A stretch of 48,961 nucleotides of DNA from positions 1-48,961 of the forward strand of contig NZ_CABJDN010000016.1 of NCBI RefSeq assembly GCF_902364365.1, given 5' to 3'. This document shows, piece after piece, positions 42,056-48,961 of the stretch; within the stretch, counting starts at the first letter, position 1, and the number at the start of each line of letters is the position of its first letter. The stretch is from Bacteroides intestinalis. GTDB taxonomy: Bacteria > Bacteroidota > Bacteroidia > Bacteroidales > Bacteroidaceae. The notes below the pieces were generated by a model. That model saw only the letters and a program-made list of their open reading frames with translations, searched no databases and was not told where the DNA came from. The translations under genes were made by a program, and so were the position numbers.

Positions 42056-42652
42056 TTATTCTTCTGATTCAGCCGGAGCTGCTTTCGGAGCATCTGCAGA
42101 TTTCGGTGCAGCAGGCTTCTTAGGCACTTCTTTTTTCTTCGGAGAAAGCTGAATAGTCATTCTCTTTCCTTCCAGTACTGGCATCTGATCTACTTTTGCA
42201 TAGTCTTCCAAGTCATTAGCAAAACGAAGCAACAACACTTCTCCTTGCTCTTTAAACAAGATGGAACGACCTTTAAAGAACACATAAGCCTTTACTTTAT
42301 CACCTTCTTCCAAAAAGCCTTTAGCATGCTTCAACTTGAAGTTATAATCGTGATCATCAGTCTGAGGACCGAAACGAATCTCCTTCACGTTTACCTTCAC
42401 CTGTTTCGCCTTCTGTTCTTTCTGACGCTTCTTTAACTGATAAAGAAATTTAGAGTAATCGATGACACGACAAACAGGGGGTTGTGCGTTTGGAGAGATT
42501 TCCACGAGATCCACCTCACGTTCTTCGGCAAGCTTCAATGCCTGGGCTATCGGATATACGTTGGGTTCTACTTCATCGCCCACTATGCGGACTTCTTTGG
42601 CACGGATTTGTTCGTTAATCCGGTATTGCCCTTTTAAGCTGTCATTTTTCAT
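42056..42652 (-). CDS. infC: Translation initiation factor IF-3
   Basis: I start at ATG 42652 ([16 protein letters not shown]), preceded by a purine-rich GAGG; a TTG start 15 codons upstream is unlikely. The 198-residue protein has the N-domain ([21 protein letters not shown]), a lysine-rich linker ([12 protein letters not shown]) and the C-domain ([19 protein letters not shown]), then a Lys/Pro/Ala tail of about 26 residues common in Bacteroidetes. It uses an ordinary ATG, not the rare ATT seen in enterobacteria. Confidence 0.97.
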   Translation of the reverse strand: MKNDSLKGQYRINEQIRAKEVRIVGDEVEPNVYPIAQALKLAEEREVDLVEISPNAQPPVCRVIDYSKFLYQLKKRQKEQKAKQVKVNVKEIRFGPQTDDHDYNFKLKHAKGFLEEGDKVKAYVFFKGRSILFKEQGEVLLLRFANDLEDYAKVDQMPVLEGKRMTIQLSPKKKEVPKKPAAPKSADAPKAAPAESEE

Positions 42653-42769
42653 TAAATAACCTCTATTTCCAGTTTGTTTCTTATTTACTACTCCCAAATT
42701 ATTATTTTTTTATGTTAGGTAAAAGCTATCTTTAGAACATCATTTATGCTATGCTTTCACAAGTGGGCG

Positions 42770-42777
42770 CAAAGTTA
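42770..42777 (-). promoter_or_regulatory. -7 box for infC inside the end of thrS
   Basis: TAACTTTG on the minus strand overlaps the thrS stop codon and would give an infC leader of about 110 nt. Confidence 0.4.
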
Positions 42778-44715
42778 CCATTTATTTATCATATTCTGAA
42801 CTTCTTCGTTCAAAATTTTAGCAAATTCTTCAAATTTCATAGTGCCTTTATCGCCTTCCCCTTGCTTGCGGACAGAAACTTCTCTGTTTTCTGCTTCTTT
42901 TTCACCCACAATCAGCATGTAAGGAATACGCTTCAATTCATTATCACGAATCTTACGTCCTATCTTCTCATTGCGTTCATCCACAATTGCACGGATATCA
43001 TATTGCTTCAGGAACTTTTTCACTTCCTGTGCATAATCATTAAACTTCTCACTGATAGGCAAAATAGCTACCTGCTCAGGTGTCAACCACAACGGGAACT
43101 TACCTGCCGTATGCTCGATAAGCACAGCAACGAAACGCTCCATTGAACCGAATGGTGCACGGTGTATCATCACCGGACGATGTTTTTGGTTATCAGCACC
43201 GGTATATTCCAGTTCAAATCGTTCCGGCAAGTTATAATCCACCTGAATGGTACCCAACTGCCAACGGCGACCGATAGCATCTTTTACCATGAAGTCCAAC
43301 TTCGGACCATAGAAAGCCGCCTCACCATATTCAATTCTTGCAGTCAAGCCTTTTTCTTCACAAGCCTCGATGATAGACTGTTCAGCTCTTTCCCAGTTTT
43401 CATCGCTACCGATGTATTTCTCACGGTTCACTTTGTCACGCAAGGAAATCTGTGCTTCCACATTGGCAAAGTCCATGGAACGGAACACAATAGAAATAAT
43501 ATCCATTACGCGCAGGAATTCATCTTTCACCTGGTCGGGACGGCAGAAAATATGTGCATCATCCTGTGTAAAGCTACGTACACGTGTCAATCCGTGCAAT
43601 TCACCACTTTGCTCATAACGGCAAACCGTACCGAATTCAGCCAAGCGCAAAGGCAGATCCTTATATGAACGCGGAGAATTCTTATAAATCATACAGTGGT
43701 GAGGACAGTTCATAGGTTTCAGGAAGTACTCCTCTCCTTCTTCAGGTGTATGAATAGGTTGGAATGAATCCTTACCATATTTAGCATAGTGACCGGAAGT
43801 TATATACAGCAGCTTGTTACCAATCGGCGGAGTAATAACTTCCTGATAATCGTAACGTGCCTGAATACGGCGCAGGAATTCCTGCAGACGCAGACGCAAT
43901 GCAGTACCTTTCGGCAACCACATAGGCAAACCTTTACCTACCGTATCAGAGAACATGAACAAATCCATTTCCTTGCCGATCTTGCGATGGTCACGTTTCT
44001 TGGCTTCTTCCAGAACAACCAGATATTCATCCAGCATCTTTTTCTTGGGAAAAGTGATACCGTAAATACGCGTCATCATCTTGCGGTCTTCATGTCCGCG
44101 CCAGTATGCACCGGCTACCGACATCAATTTGATAGCCTTAATCGGCGCAGTAGTCATCAAGTGCGGGCCACGGCACAAATCCGTAAAAGCACCTTGCGTA
44201 TAAGTAGTAATGTGACCATCCTCCAATTCAGAAATCAATTCACATTTATAAGTTTCTCCACGATCACCGAATTTTGTCAATGCATCCGCTTTTGAAATAC
44301 TCTCTCTCACAACAGCTTCTTTCTTTGCTACCAGTTCTGCCATTTTAGCTTCAATAGCCGGAAGGTCAGATTCTTTAATAGTGGTCTCACCCGGATCCAC
44401 GTCATAGTAGAAACCGTTTTCAATGGCAGGACCGATACCGAACTGAATACCCGGATATAATTCCTGTAAGGCTTCAGCCAACAAGTGAGCACTGGTATGC
44501 CAGAATGCATGCTTACCTTGCTCGTCTTCCCATTTATAGAGAACAAACTCAGCATCCTCGTTGATAGGACGCCCCAAATCATAAATCTCACCGTTCACGC
44601 CACATGCCAGCACTTCCTGTGCCAGACGAGAGCTGATACTTTCTGCAATTTGCAGTCCCGTTACTCCGTCATTATACTCACGTACGGAGCCGTCTGGAAA
44701 TGTAATCTTTATCAT
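42775..44715 (-). CDS. thrS: Threonyl-tRNA synthetase
   Basis: The 646-residue class II enzyme has the N-terminal TGS domain ([17 protein letters not shown]), the editing domain with [11 protein letters not shown], and the catalytic core. The zinc-site Cys lies in [10 protein letters not shown], followed by [18 protein letters not shown] and the motif 3 region [10 protein letters not shown]. The anticodon-binding domain ends the protein. Length is normal. It precedes infC-rpmI-rplT in the common order. Confidence 0.98.
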   Translation of the reverse strand: MIKITFPDGSVREYNDGVTGLQIAESISSRLAQEVLACGVNGEIYDLGRPINEDAEFVLYKWEDEQGKHAFWHTSAHLLAEALQELYPGIQFGIGPAIENGFYYDVDPGETTIKESDLPAIEAKMAELVAKKEAVVRESISKADALTKFGDRGETYKCELISELEDGHITTYTQGAFTDLCRGPHLMTTAPIKAIKLMSVAGAYWRGHEDRKMMTRIYGITFPKKKMLDEYLVVLEEAKKRDHRKIGKEMDLFMFSDTVGKGLPMWLPKGTALRLRLQEFLRRIQARYDYQEVITPPIGNKLLYITSGHYAKYGKDSFQPIHTPEEGEEYFLKPMNCPHHCMIYKNSPRSYKDLPLRLAEFGTVCRYEQSGELHGLTRVRSFTQDDAHIFCRPDQVKDEFLRVMDIISIVFRSMDFANVEAQISLRDKVNREKYIGSDENWERAEQSIIEACEEKGLTARIEYGEAAFYGPKLDFMVKDAIGRRWQLGTIQVDYNLPERFELEYTGADNQKHRPVMIHRAPFGSMERFVAVLIEHTAGKFPLWLTPEQVAILPISEKFNDYAQEVKKFLKQYDIRAIVDERNEKIGRKIRDNELKRIPYMLIVGEKEAENREVSVRKQGEGDKGTMKFEEFAKILNEEVQNMINKW

Positions 44716-44745
44716 AATGTTGTGTATATTTCAATTTTCAGAACG

Positions 44746-44753
44746 CAAAAATA
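44746..44753 (-). promoter_or_regulatory. -7 box for thrS
   Basis: TATTTTTG on the minus strand, 31 bp before the start codon, fits TAnnTTTG; no clear -33 element. Confidence 0.5.
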
Positions 44754-44793
44754 GCTAATTCTTTTTGATATTTTATTTTTTAGCAAAAAAATG

Positions 44794-46830
44794 TTATTCA
44801 CGAGTGTTGGTAAACCGCTTAATAATATTGTAAGCAGAAACAATACCCAATTCTCCTGCTTTACTCAGGTCTGTAATCCCCTGCTTGTTATTTCCCAGGA
44901 AGATATGAGTCAAACCACGGTTGAAATAAGCTTCAGCAAAGTCTTTATTCAATTCGATTGCCTTGTCATAATCTACCAATGCTCCACGGTAATCTTTCAA
45001 CAGAGACAGCACATTGGCACGATTATAATATCCGTAAACAAAATCAGGTGCCAATTGGATGACATGATCCAAATCTTTTCTCACAATATCATAATCCAAG
45101 GCAGTTACTTCCGCTTGATTCTTACTATCAACAGAAGCTCCGGGAACACCTTCGGTCAAACCGGCTTCCGCCTTCTTATACTCCAATTGCTTATAACGCA
45201 CCAACGAGCGCATGAAATAAGCCGGGAAGAATTTATCATCCAGCAAAATGGACTGCGTAAAGTCATCTATAGAACTGGCAAAGTCCTGAACCAGATAGAA
45301 ATCAAGTCCACGCAGGAAACGTTTCTTGGCATCCTTATCATCGGATACGATATCCGAAGTATGGGTATCAATCAGAGCAAAATGGAATTTCACCTGTTCT
45401 TCCGTCAACGGAGCTTCCATATTAGTAATACGCAACGGTTTCGGGAACAGTTTCTCATGATTCAACTCCTCAATATATTTATGGAAATGAACAATGCGCT
45501 TCACCTCACTCGATTTCTCATAATATGTCAATGTATACATCGGTTCCATCTTAACGGCTACGTTCCGGTCTTGAACACGACCGCGGTAGTCGCTCTTATA
45601 TTTCTGGTCTTCTTCCGAGTCATCAGCAATCACGATTTTCCGGTAATTCTCCATATTCTTATCGGATTTCTTACGTGTCTTGCTCGTATCCTCATTATCC
45701 TGATTATTGTCTGCAACATCCTTATCGCCTGTCGTAACCCCGTTACGCTTGTCTATCTGCATCTTCATGATTTTGAATTCATCCTCTTCGGCACCCTTAC
45801 GATCACCGATCTTCTTACGAGCTTCGGCACGCTGATAGTACCCGGCCATAAAATTAGGATATTCGTCAATCACTTTCGAATAGTCACTGATAGCGCCACG
45901 ATAATCACCCGTCTGTGCACGCAGCAAACCACGGTTGAAAGTTGCCATCATATTATCCGGTTCTACCTTCAGAACAAAATCAAAGTCTTCAAGTGCCCGG
46001 TTATCGTCACCTACCTGTGCACGCAGCAAACCACGATTATAATGCCCCAGGAAGTTATTCGGATCGATATCCAATGCCAGGTCATAATCACTCATGGCAC
46101 CTCTCAGATTATTCTGATGGAAACGCGCCAATGCACGATTGATATAATTACCAGCATTCTTCGCACTCAGATGAATGGCCTGATCCAAGTCACTTTCGGC
46201 ATCTGTATACTTTCCCTGTTGCAAACGGACAATAGCACGTGCGCTCCATCCATCAGGATCATAACGGTCCATATCAATTGCCGTTTCAAAATCATTCAGA
46301 GCCTGTATAGTATCCTTTTGCTTCAACGACACTTCGCCACGCATCAGATAAGCACGCGTATACCTGGGAGCTATCTTCAGCAGTTTCCCCAAATCCTCTT
46401 TGGCTGCATCATAGTCCTCTTTCTGCATATGGCAAAGAGAAAGATTATGCCACAGAACAAGATTCTCCGGATCATATTTCAGAGCTGTCTGATAATCTTC
46501 AATAGCACCGTTGTAATTATTCTGCCGGATACGGGCCAATCCACGTATCTGATAGGCACCTACTACAAAAGGATTACGATCGATAGCCGCATCGCAATCC
46601 GCTTCCGCACCTTGGAAATCATCCAAATTGATTTTTGCCAAACCGCGAAAGAAGTAAGGCTCATATAAATAAGGCTTAGCGTTAATTACCTGGTTGAAAT
46701 ACTGGATAGAAAGCACATAGTCTTCAAAATACAACGCGTTGCGTGCGATTGTCATCACTCGCTCCGTATTGATCTGCGCACACAGCAACGTAGGAAGCAA
46801 CAGGAAAGCCGTCAGTATCTTTTTTATCAT
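44794..46830 (-). CDS. Exported tetratricopeptide-repeat protein
   Basis: The 678-residue protein has a signal peptide (LLCAQ) and about nine TPR units in residues 20-330 (for example NYNGAIEDYQTALKYDPEN; LRGAMSDYDLALDIDPNN; NRALEDFDFVLKVEPDN). A charged, low-complexity linker follows (about 335-400), then a less regular segment and two or three more TPRs at the C-terminus (YRGALVDYDKAIELNKDF). It is probably a periplasmic scaffold for protein-protein contacts. Role unknown. A TAAATTTG box at 46859-46866 could be its promoter. Confidence 0.85.
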   Translation of the reverse strand: MIKKILTAFLLLPTLLCAQINTERVMTIARNALYFEDYVLSIQYFNQVINAKPYLYEPYFFRGLAKINLDDFQGAEADCDAAIDRNPFVVGAYQIRGLARIRQNNYNGAIEDYQTALKYDPENLVLWHNLSLCHMQKEDYDAAKEDLGKLLKIAPRYTRAYLMRGEVSLKQKDTIQALNDFETAIDMDRYDPDGWSARAIVRLQQGKYTDAESDLDQAIHLSAKNAGNYINRALARFHQNNLRGAMSDYDLALDIDPNNFLGHYNRGLLRAQVGDDNRALEDFDFVLKVEPDNMMATFNRGLLRAQTGDYRGAISDYSKVIDEYPNFMAGYYQRAEARKKIGDRKGAEEDEFKIMKMQIDKRNGVTTGDKDVADNNQDNEDTSKTRKKSDKNMENYRKIVIADDSEEDQKYKSDYRGRVQDRNVAVKMEPMYTLTYYEKSSEVKRIVHFHKYIEELNHEKLFPKPLRITNMEAPLTEEQVKFHFALIDTHTSDIVSDDKDAKKRFLRGLDFYLVQDFASSIDDFTQSILLDDKFFPAYFMRSLVRYKQLEYKKAEAGLTEGVPGASVDSKNQAEVTALDYDIVRKDLDHVIQLAPDFVYGYYNRANVLSLLKDYRGALVDYDKAIELNKDFAEAYFNRGLTHIFLGNNKQGITDLSKAGELGIVSAYNIIKRFTNTRE

Positions 46831-46858
46831 CTTGTCTTATAAATGCTTGTAAACGAAA

Positions 46859-46866
46859 CAAATTTA
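46859..46866 (-). promoter_or_regulatory. -7 box for the TPR protein gene
   Basis: TAAATTTG on the minus strand, 28 bp before the start codon, fits TAnnTTTG. Confidence 0.45.
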
Positions 46867-46946
46867 ATGCTTTTCATTTACTTGGCGGGATTAACGGAAG
46901 ACTTTTTATATTTTTTGAGCCTTTTATACCTTATTATAAGATTAGC

Positions 46947-47501
46947 TTATTTCACAGTCTTGACTTTATACGTGCAATGAGCCTTTCCCTTTAGCATCGC
47001 ATTCAGCCTTCCCTTAATCATTTGCTTACGCAAGGGAGACAAATGATCGATAAACATCTTTCCTTCTAAATGGTCAAATTCATGTTGCATCACACGTGCC
47101 AGATAGCCTTCAACTATTTCATCATGCTCTACCATATCCTCGTCCATATACGTTACATGGATCTTATTACCACGTTTCACTGCTTCATGAATGCCCGGAA
47201 GACTCAGGCACCCTTCGTCCATAGACACTTCTTCACCTGAAACTTCCAGGATATGAGGGTTGATATATGCTTTCCGAAAACCTTTATATTCAGGATAATC
47301 TTCAGATAATACATCCAGATCAACCACTACAACACGAACAGGCAATCCTACTTGCGGTGCTGCAAGTCCTACACCTTCGGCATTATCCATCGTTTCGAAC
47401 ATATTCGCAATTAACTCTTTCAAATTAGGATAGTCGGGAGCAATATCTTCCGCCACTTTTCTCAATACGGGCTGACCGTATACATAAATGGGTAAAATCA
47501 T
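46947..47501 (-). CDS. def: Peptide deformylase
   Basis: The 184-residue protein has all three deformylase motifs: [10 protein letters not shown] (43-52), EGCLSLPG with metal ligand Cys98, and QHEFDHLEG with His140, Glu141 and His144. It removes the formyl group from new proteins. It lies 54 bp after ruvX and is probably co-transcribed. Confidence 0.98.
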   Translation of the reverse strand: MILPIYVYGQPVLRKVAEDIAPDYPNLKELIANMFETMDNAEGVGLAAPQVGLPVRVVVVDLDVLSEDYPEYKGFRKAYINPHILEVSGEEVSMDEGCLSLPGIHEAVKRGNKIHVTYMDEDMVEHDEIVEGYLARVMQHEFDHLEGKMFIDHLSPLRKQMIKGRLNAMLKGKAHCTYKVKTVK

Positions 47502-47555
47502 TCTTTTTCTAAGTTACAAATTACTAAATCAATATATATAAGTATATATACCTTA

Positions 47556-47978
47556 TTATAATATAAAACGTTTATTTTCCAAATAGCTTTGCAGAATAAT
47601 AGTTGCACTGATTTCGTCCACCAAAGCTTTATTCTGCCGATCTTTCTTCTTCAGCCCGGCCTCCCGCATAGTGCGATGTGCCAAAACGGATGTAAAGCGC
47701 TCATCAACATACTCAACAGGCATTTCCGGTAACTTTTTCTTCAACAAACGAACAAAAGGTTCTATACGTTTCATGTTTTCCGAAGCCTCATTATTCATTT
47801 GTTTAGGCAAGCCTACAAGAATACGTTCCACCGGTTCTTTTCCTATATAATCAAGGATGAATGCCAGCAACTCATGCGTAGGCACAGTGGTTAGTCCGTT
47901 AGCAATCATTTGCAATGTATCGCTAACAGCTATTCCCGTACGCTTTTTACCGTAATCAATAGCTAATATTCTACTCAT
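47556..47978 (-). CDS. ruvX: Holliday junction resolvase-like YqgF/RuvX
   Basis: The 140-residue RNase H-fold protein has the acidic residues of the family: Asp7 in AIDYGKKRTGIAVSD, Glu in VGLPKQMNNEAS, and VDERFTS with a late Asp (ALVDEISATIILQ). It acts in 16S rRNA 5'-end maturation in enterobacteria. A TAATTTTG box at 47988-47995 would place the transcript start only about five bases before the ATG. Confidence 0.95.
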   Translation of the reverse strand: MSRILAIDYGKKRTGIAVSDTLQMIANGLTTVPTHELLAFILDYIGKEPVERILVGLPKQMNNEASENMKRIEPFVRLLKKKLPEMPVEYVDERFTSVLAHRTMREAGLKKKDRQNKALVDEISATIILQSYLENKRFIL

Positions 47979-47987
47979 AATGGGCTA

Positions 47988-47995
47988 CAAAATTA
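47988..47995 (-). promoter_or_regulatory. -7 box for ruvX
   Basis: TAATTTTG on the minus strand fits TAnnTTTG, 9 bp before the start codon, implying a very short leader. Confidence 0.4.
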
Positions 47996-48504
47996 CGATT
48001 AAAATTTGATATTTACCTCCATCTGCCGGCATAATAACAAAAAAGGGAGTCTAACTCATGCTAAATATAGCTGCACATTCCAATTATTCCGCTTTACTTT
48101 AAAAGCACTATTGACTATAAACTGGCAGATTAGAGTAGAAGTTCAAAGCATGTATTATACTATATTATTACCAAACATGGCTTTTTATATTAATTTTCAG
48201 AAGAAATCAATTCATAGGACACAATGCAATAACAATCTAATAATCAACAGCAAAGATACATCTTATAAAAAATGAGATTTTGATATATTAATAGCTATTT
48301 TCATGTAAGCGAGACCTTATTCTTCTGGACTTCCTTACCATACTAAGCATTTTATCTAAATAAATATTTAATTATTTAACTATATAGTATTCGATCTCCA
48401 AGAGTAATTTATGTAAGCTATTAGAAATTCATCTTTTTATCCTAATATTATTACATTAATATTTTCATTATCAATCTAATATTATTTGATTCCTTTATAA
48501 CAAA
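47996..48504. other. A+T-rich intergenic stretch without a recognisable gene
   Basis: About 500 bp between ruvX and the OmpA terminator. Reading frames here are short, rich in rare residues and without supporting start signals. I see no tRNA, repeat array or convincing promoter in it. Confidence 0.6.
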
Positions 48505-48536
48505 AAAAGGTGTCCGACAACAATCAGACACCTTTT
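48505..48536 (-). terminator. Intrinsic terminator of the OmpA-family gene
   Basis: AAAAGGTGTC and GACACCTTTT form a 10-bp stem around a 12-base loop; on the minus strand it is followed by a run of seven T. Confidence 0.88.
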
Positions 48537-48589
48537 CTTCTTTATAGAGTTTCACCTCTAATCTTATCCTTTTTCCAGAATTATTGTTT

Positions 48590-48961
48590 TTATTCCAGAA
48601 TCACTACACGGTTCAGATAGTTCTTACCGAACATGTTAGCTGTACCACCGAATCCTACGAGTTCGAGTTGATCTTTGTTAACGCCTTCTTTAATCAATGC
48701 GTCATAAACAGCCTGAGCACGTTTTTCAGACAACTTCTGGTTCCAAGAAGCGCTACCTGTAGCCTTGTCAGCATAACCTGCAACCTTGTACTTCTTATCC
48801 GGGTTAGCCTTCAGGATCTTAGCAGCCAACTCGATGTTAACCAAACCATAATCGTCGATACGAGCACTACCGATCTTGAAGAAGACAGCACGCGGGCCAG
48901 CAACTTCAACTTCCTTCACAACTTCCTTAGTTACAGGTTTAACGTTAGCCAAAGCATTCTT
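48590..48961 (-). CDS. OmpA-family outer-membrane protein, C-terminal part
   Basis: The frame is open through the right edge (K-N-A-L-A-N-V), so this is the C-terminal portion only. It holds an OmpA peptidoglycan-binding domain: VFFKIGSARID, YKVAGYADKATG and the motif WNQKLSEKRAQAVYDAL. The missing N-terminus should be a beta-barrel joined by a linker (VKPVTKEVVKEVEV). It ties the outer membrane to the cell wall. A strong terminator follows about 54 bp downstream. Confidence 0.92.
   Translation of the reverse strand, partial: KNALANVKPVTKEVVKEVEVAGPRAVFFKIGSARIDDYGLVNIELAAKILKANPDKKYKVAGYADKATGSASWNQKLSEKRAQAVYDALIKEGVNKDQLELVGFGGTANMFGKNYLNRVVILE

Noticed and set aside
44791..46668. A 625-codon open frame on the plus strand opposite the TPR gene
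   Set aside because: It mirrors the TPR gene exactly, its composition (rich in Ile, His, Gln, Arg) is that of an antisense shadow, and the minus-strand protein has a signal peptide and clear TPRs.
48006..48275. An 89-codon frame between ruvX and the OmpA gene
   Set aside because: No promoter, no family, A+T-rich low-information composition; treated as spacer.

Overview
This window looks like a chromosomal segment of a gut-type Bacteroides. The grounds are SusC/SusD-type outer-membrane genes, the repeated Bacteroidetes promoter signature (TTG, about 20 bp, TAnnTTTG), the Wza/Wzz/NusG-like polysaccharide genes, and the familiar thrS-infC-rpmI-rplT, def and ruvX housekeeping blocks. The species cannot be fixed from the sequence alone.

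Region 1 (about 1-27,700, all minus strand) is a large carbohydrate-utilisation locus. Transcription appears to start near 27,764 and run left through twelve tightly packed genes (27679 to 8505, largest gap 52 bp). In order these are a Tat-exported DUF4434-type protein, a metallophosphoesterase, a sugar-porter MFS transporter, an AGE-family epimerase, a second Tat-exported DUF4434-type protein, a sialate O-acetylesterase-like esterase, a metallophosphoesterase fused to a DUF4434-type domain, an ADP-ribosylglycohydrolase-family lipoprotein, a DUF4434-type lipoprotein, SusC, SusD and an IPT-domain surface glycan-binding lipoprotein. After a 325-bp gap holding a 22-bp-phased palindrome array come a GH27 alpha-galactosidase-like lipoprotein, a PHP-family phosphodiesterase, a transglutaminase-like lipoprotein, an O-antigen-ligase/TPR membrane protein and a lipoprotein gene broken by an in-frame TGA. 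A divergent ROK-family regulator (28041, +) sits at the head and probably controls the locus. Four DUF4434-type domains share a pair of glutamates placed like those of clan GH-A glycosidases. With three phosphoester hydrolases nearby, this suggests an uncharacterised system for a phosphodiester-containing, alpha-galactosylated glycan. That substrate is inference.

Region 2 (29,267-35,437, minus) is a small exopolysaccharide operon: a CapD/FlaA1-like dehydratase homologue with a degenerate active site, a Wza-type SLBB export protein containing a G9 tract, a Wzz-like chain-length protein, a NusG-like protein with only the N-terminal domain, and a WbuC-type cupin. No glycosyltransferase is present.

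Region 3 (35,639-40,590, plus) holds tRNA-Thr(CGT) with a terminator, mltG, and iorA-iorB-paaK for aryl-pyruvate/aryl-acetate metabolism, followed by a candidate small RNA of about 80 nt with its own promoter and terminator.

Region 4 (40,591-41,343) is mostly non-coding. It has a second, more degenerate 22-bp-phased array and a small minus-strand transcription unit with a promoter, a 51-codon reading frame and a hairpin terminator.

Region 5 (41,344-48,961, minus) is housekeeping: rplT, rpmI, infC, thrS, a TPR protein, def, ruvX and the C-terminal part of an OmpA-family protein that runs off the right edge.
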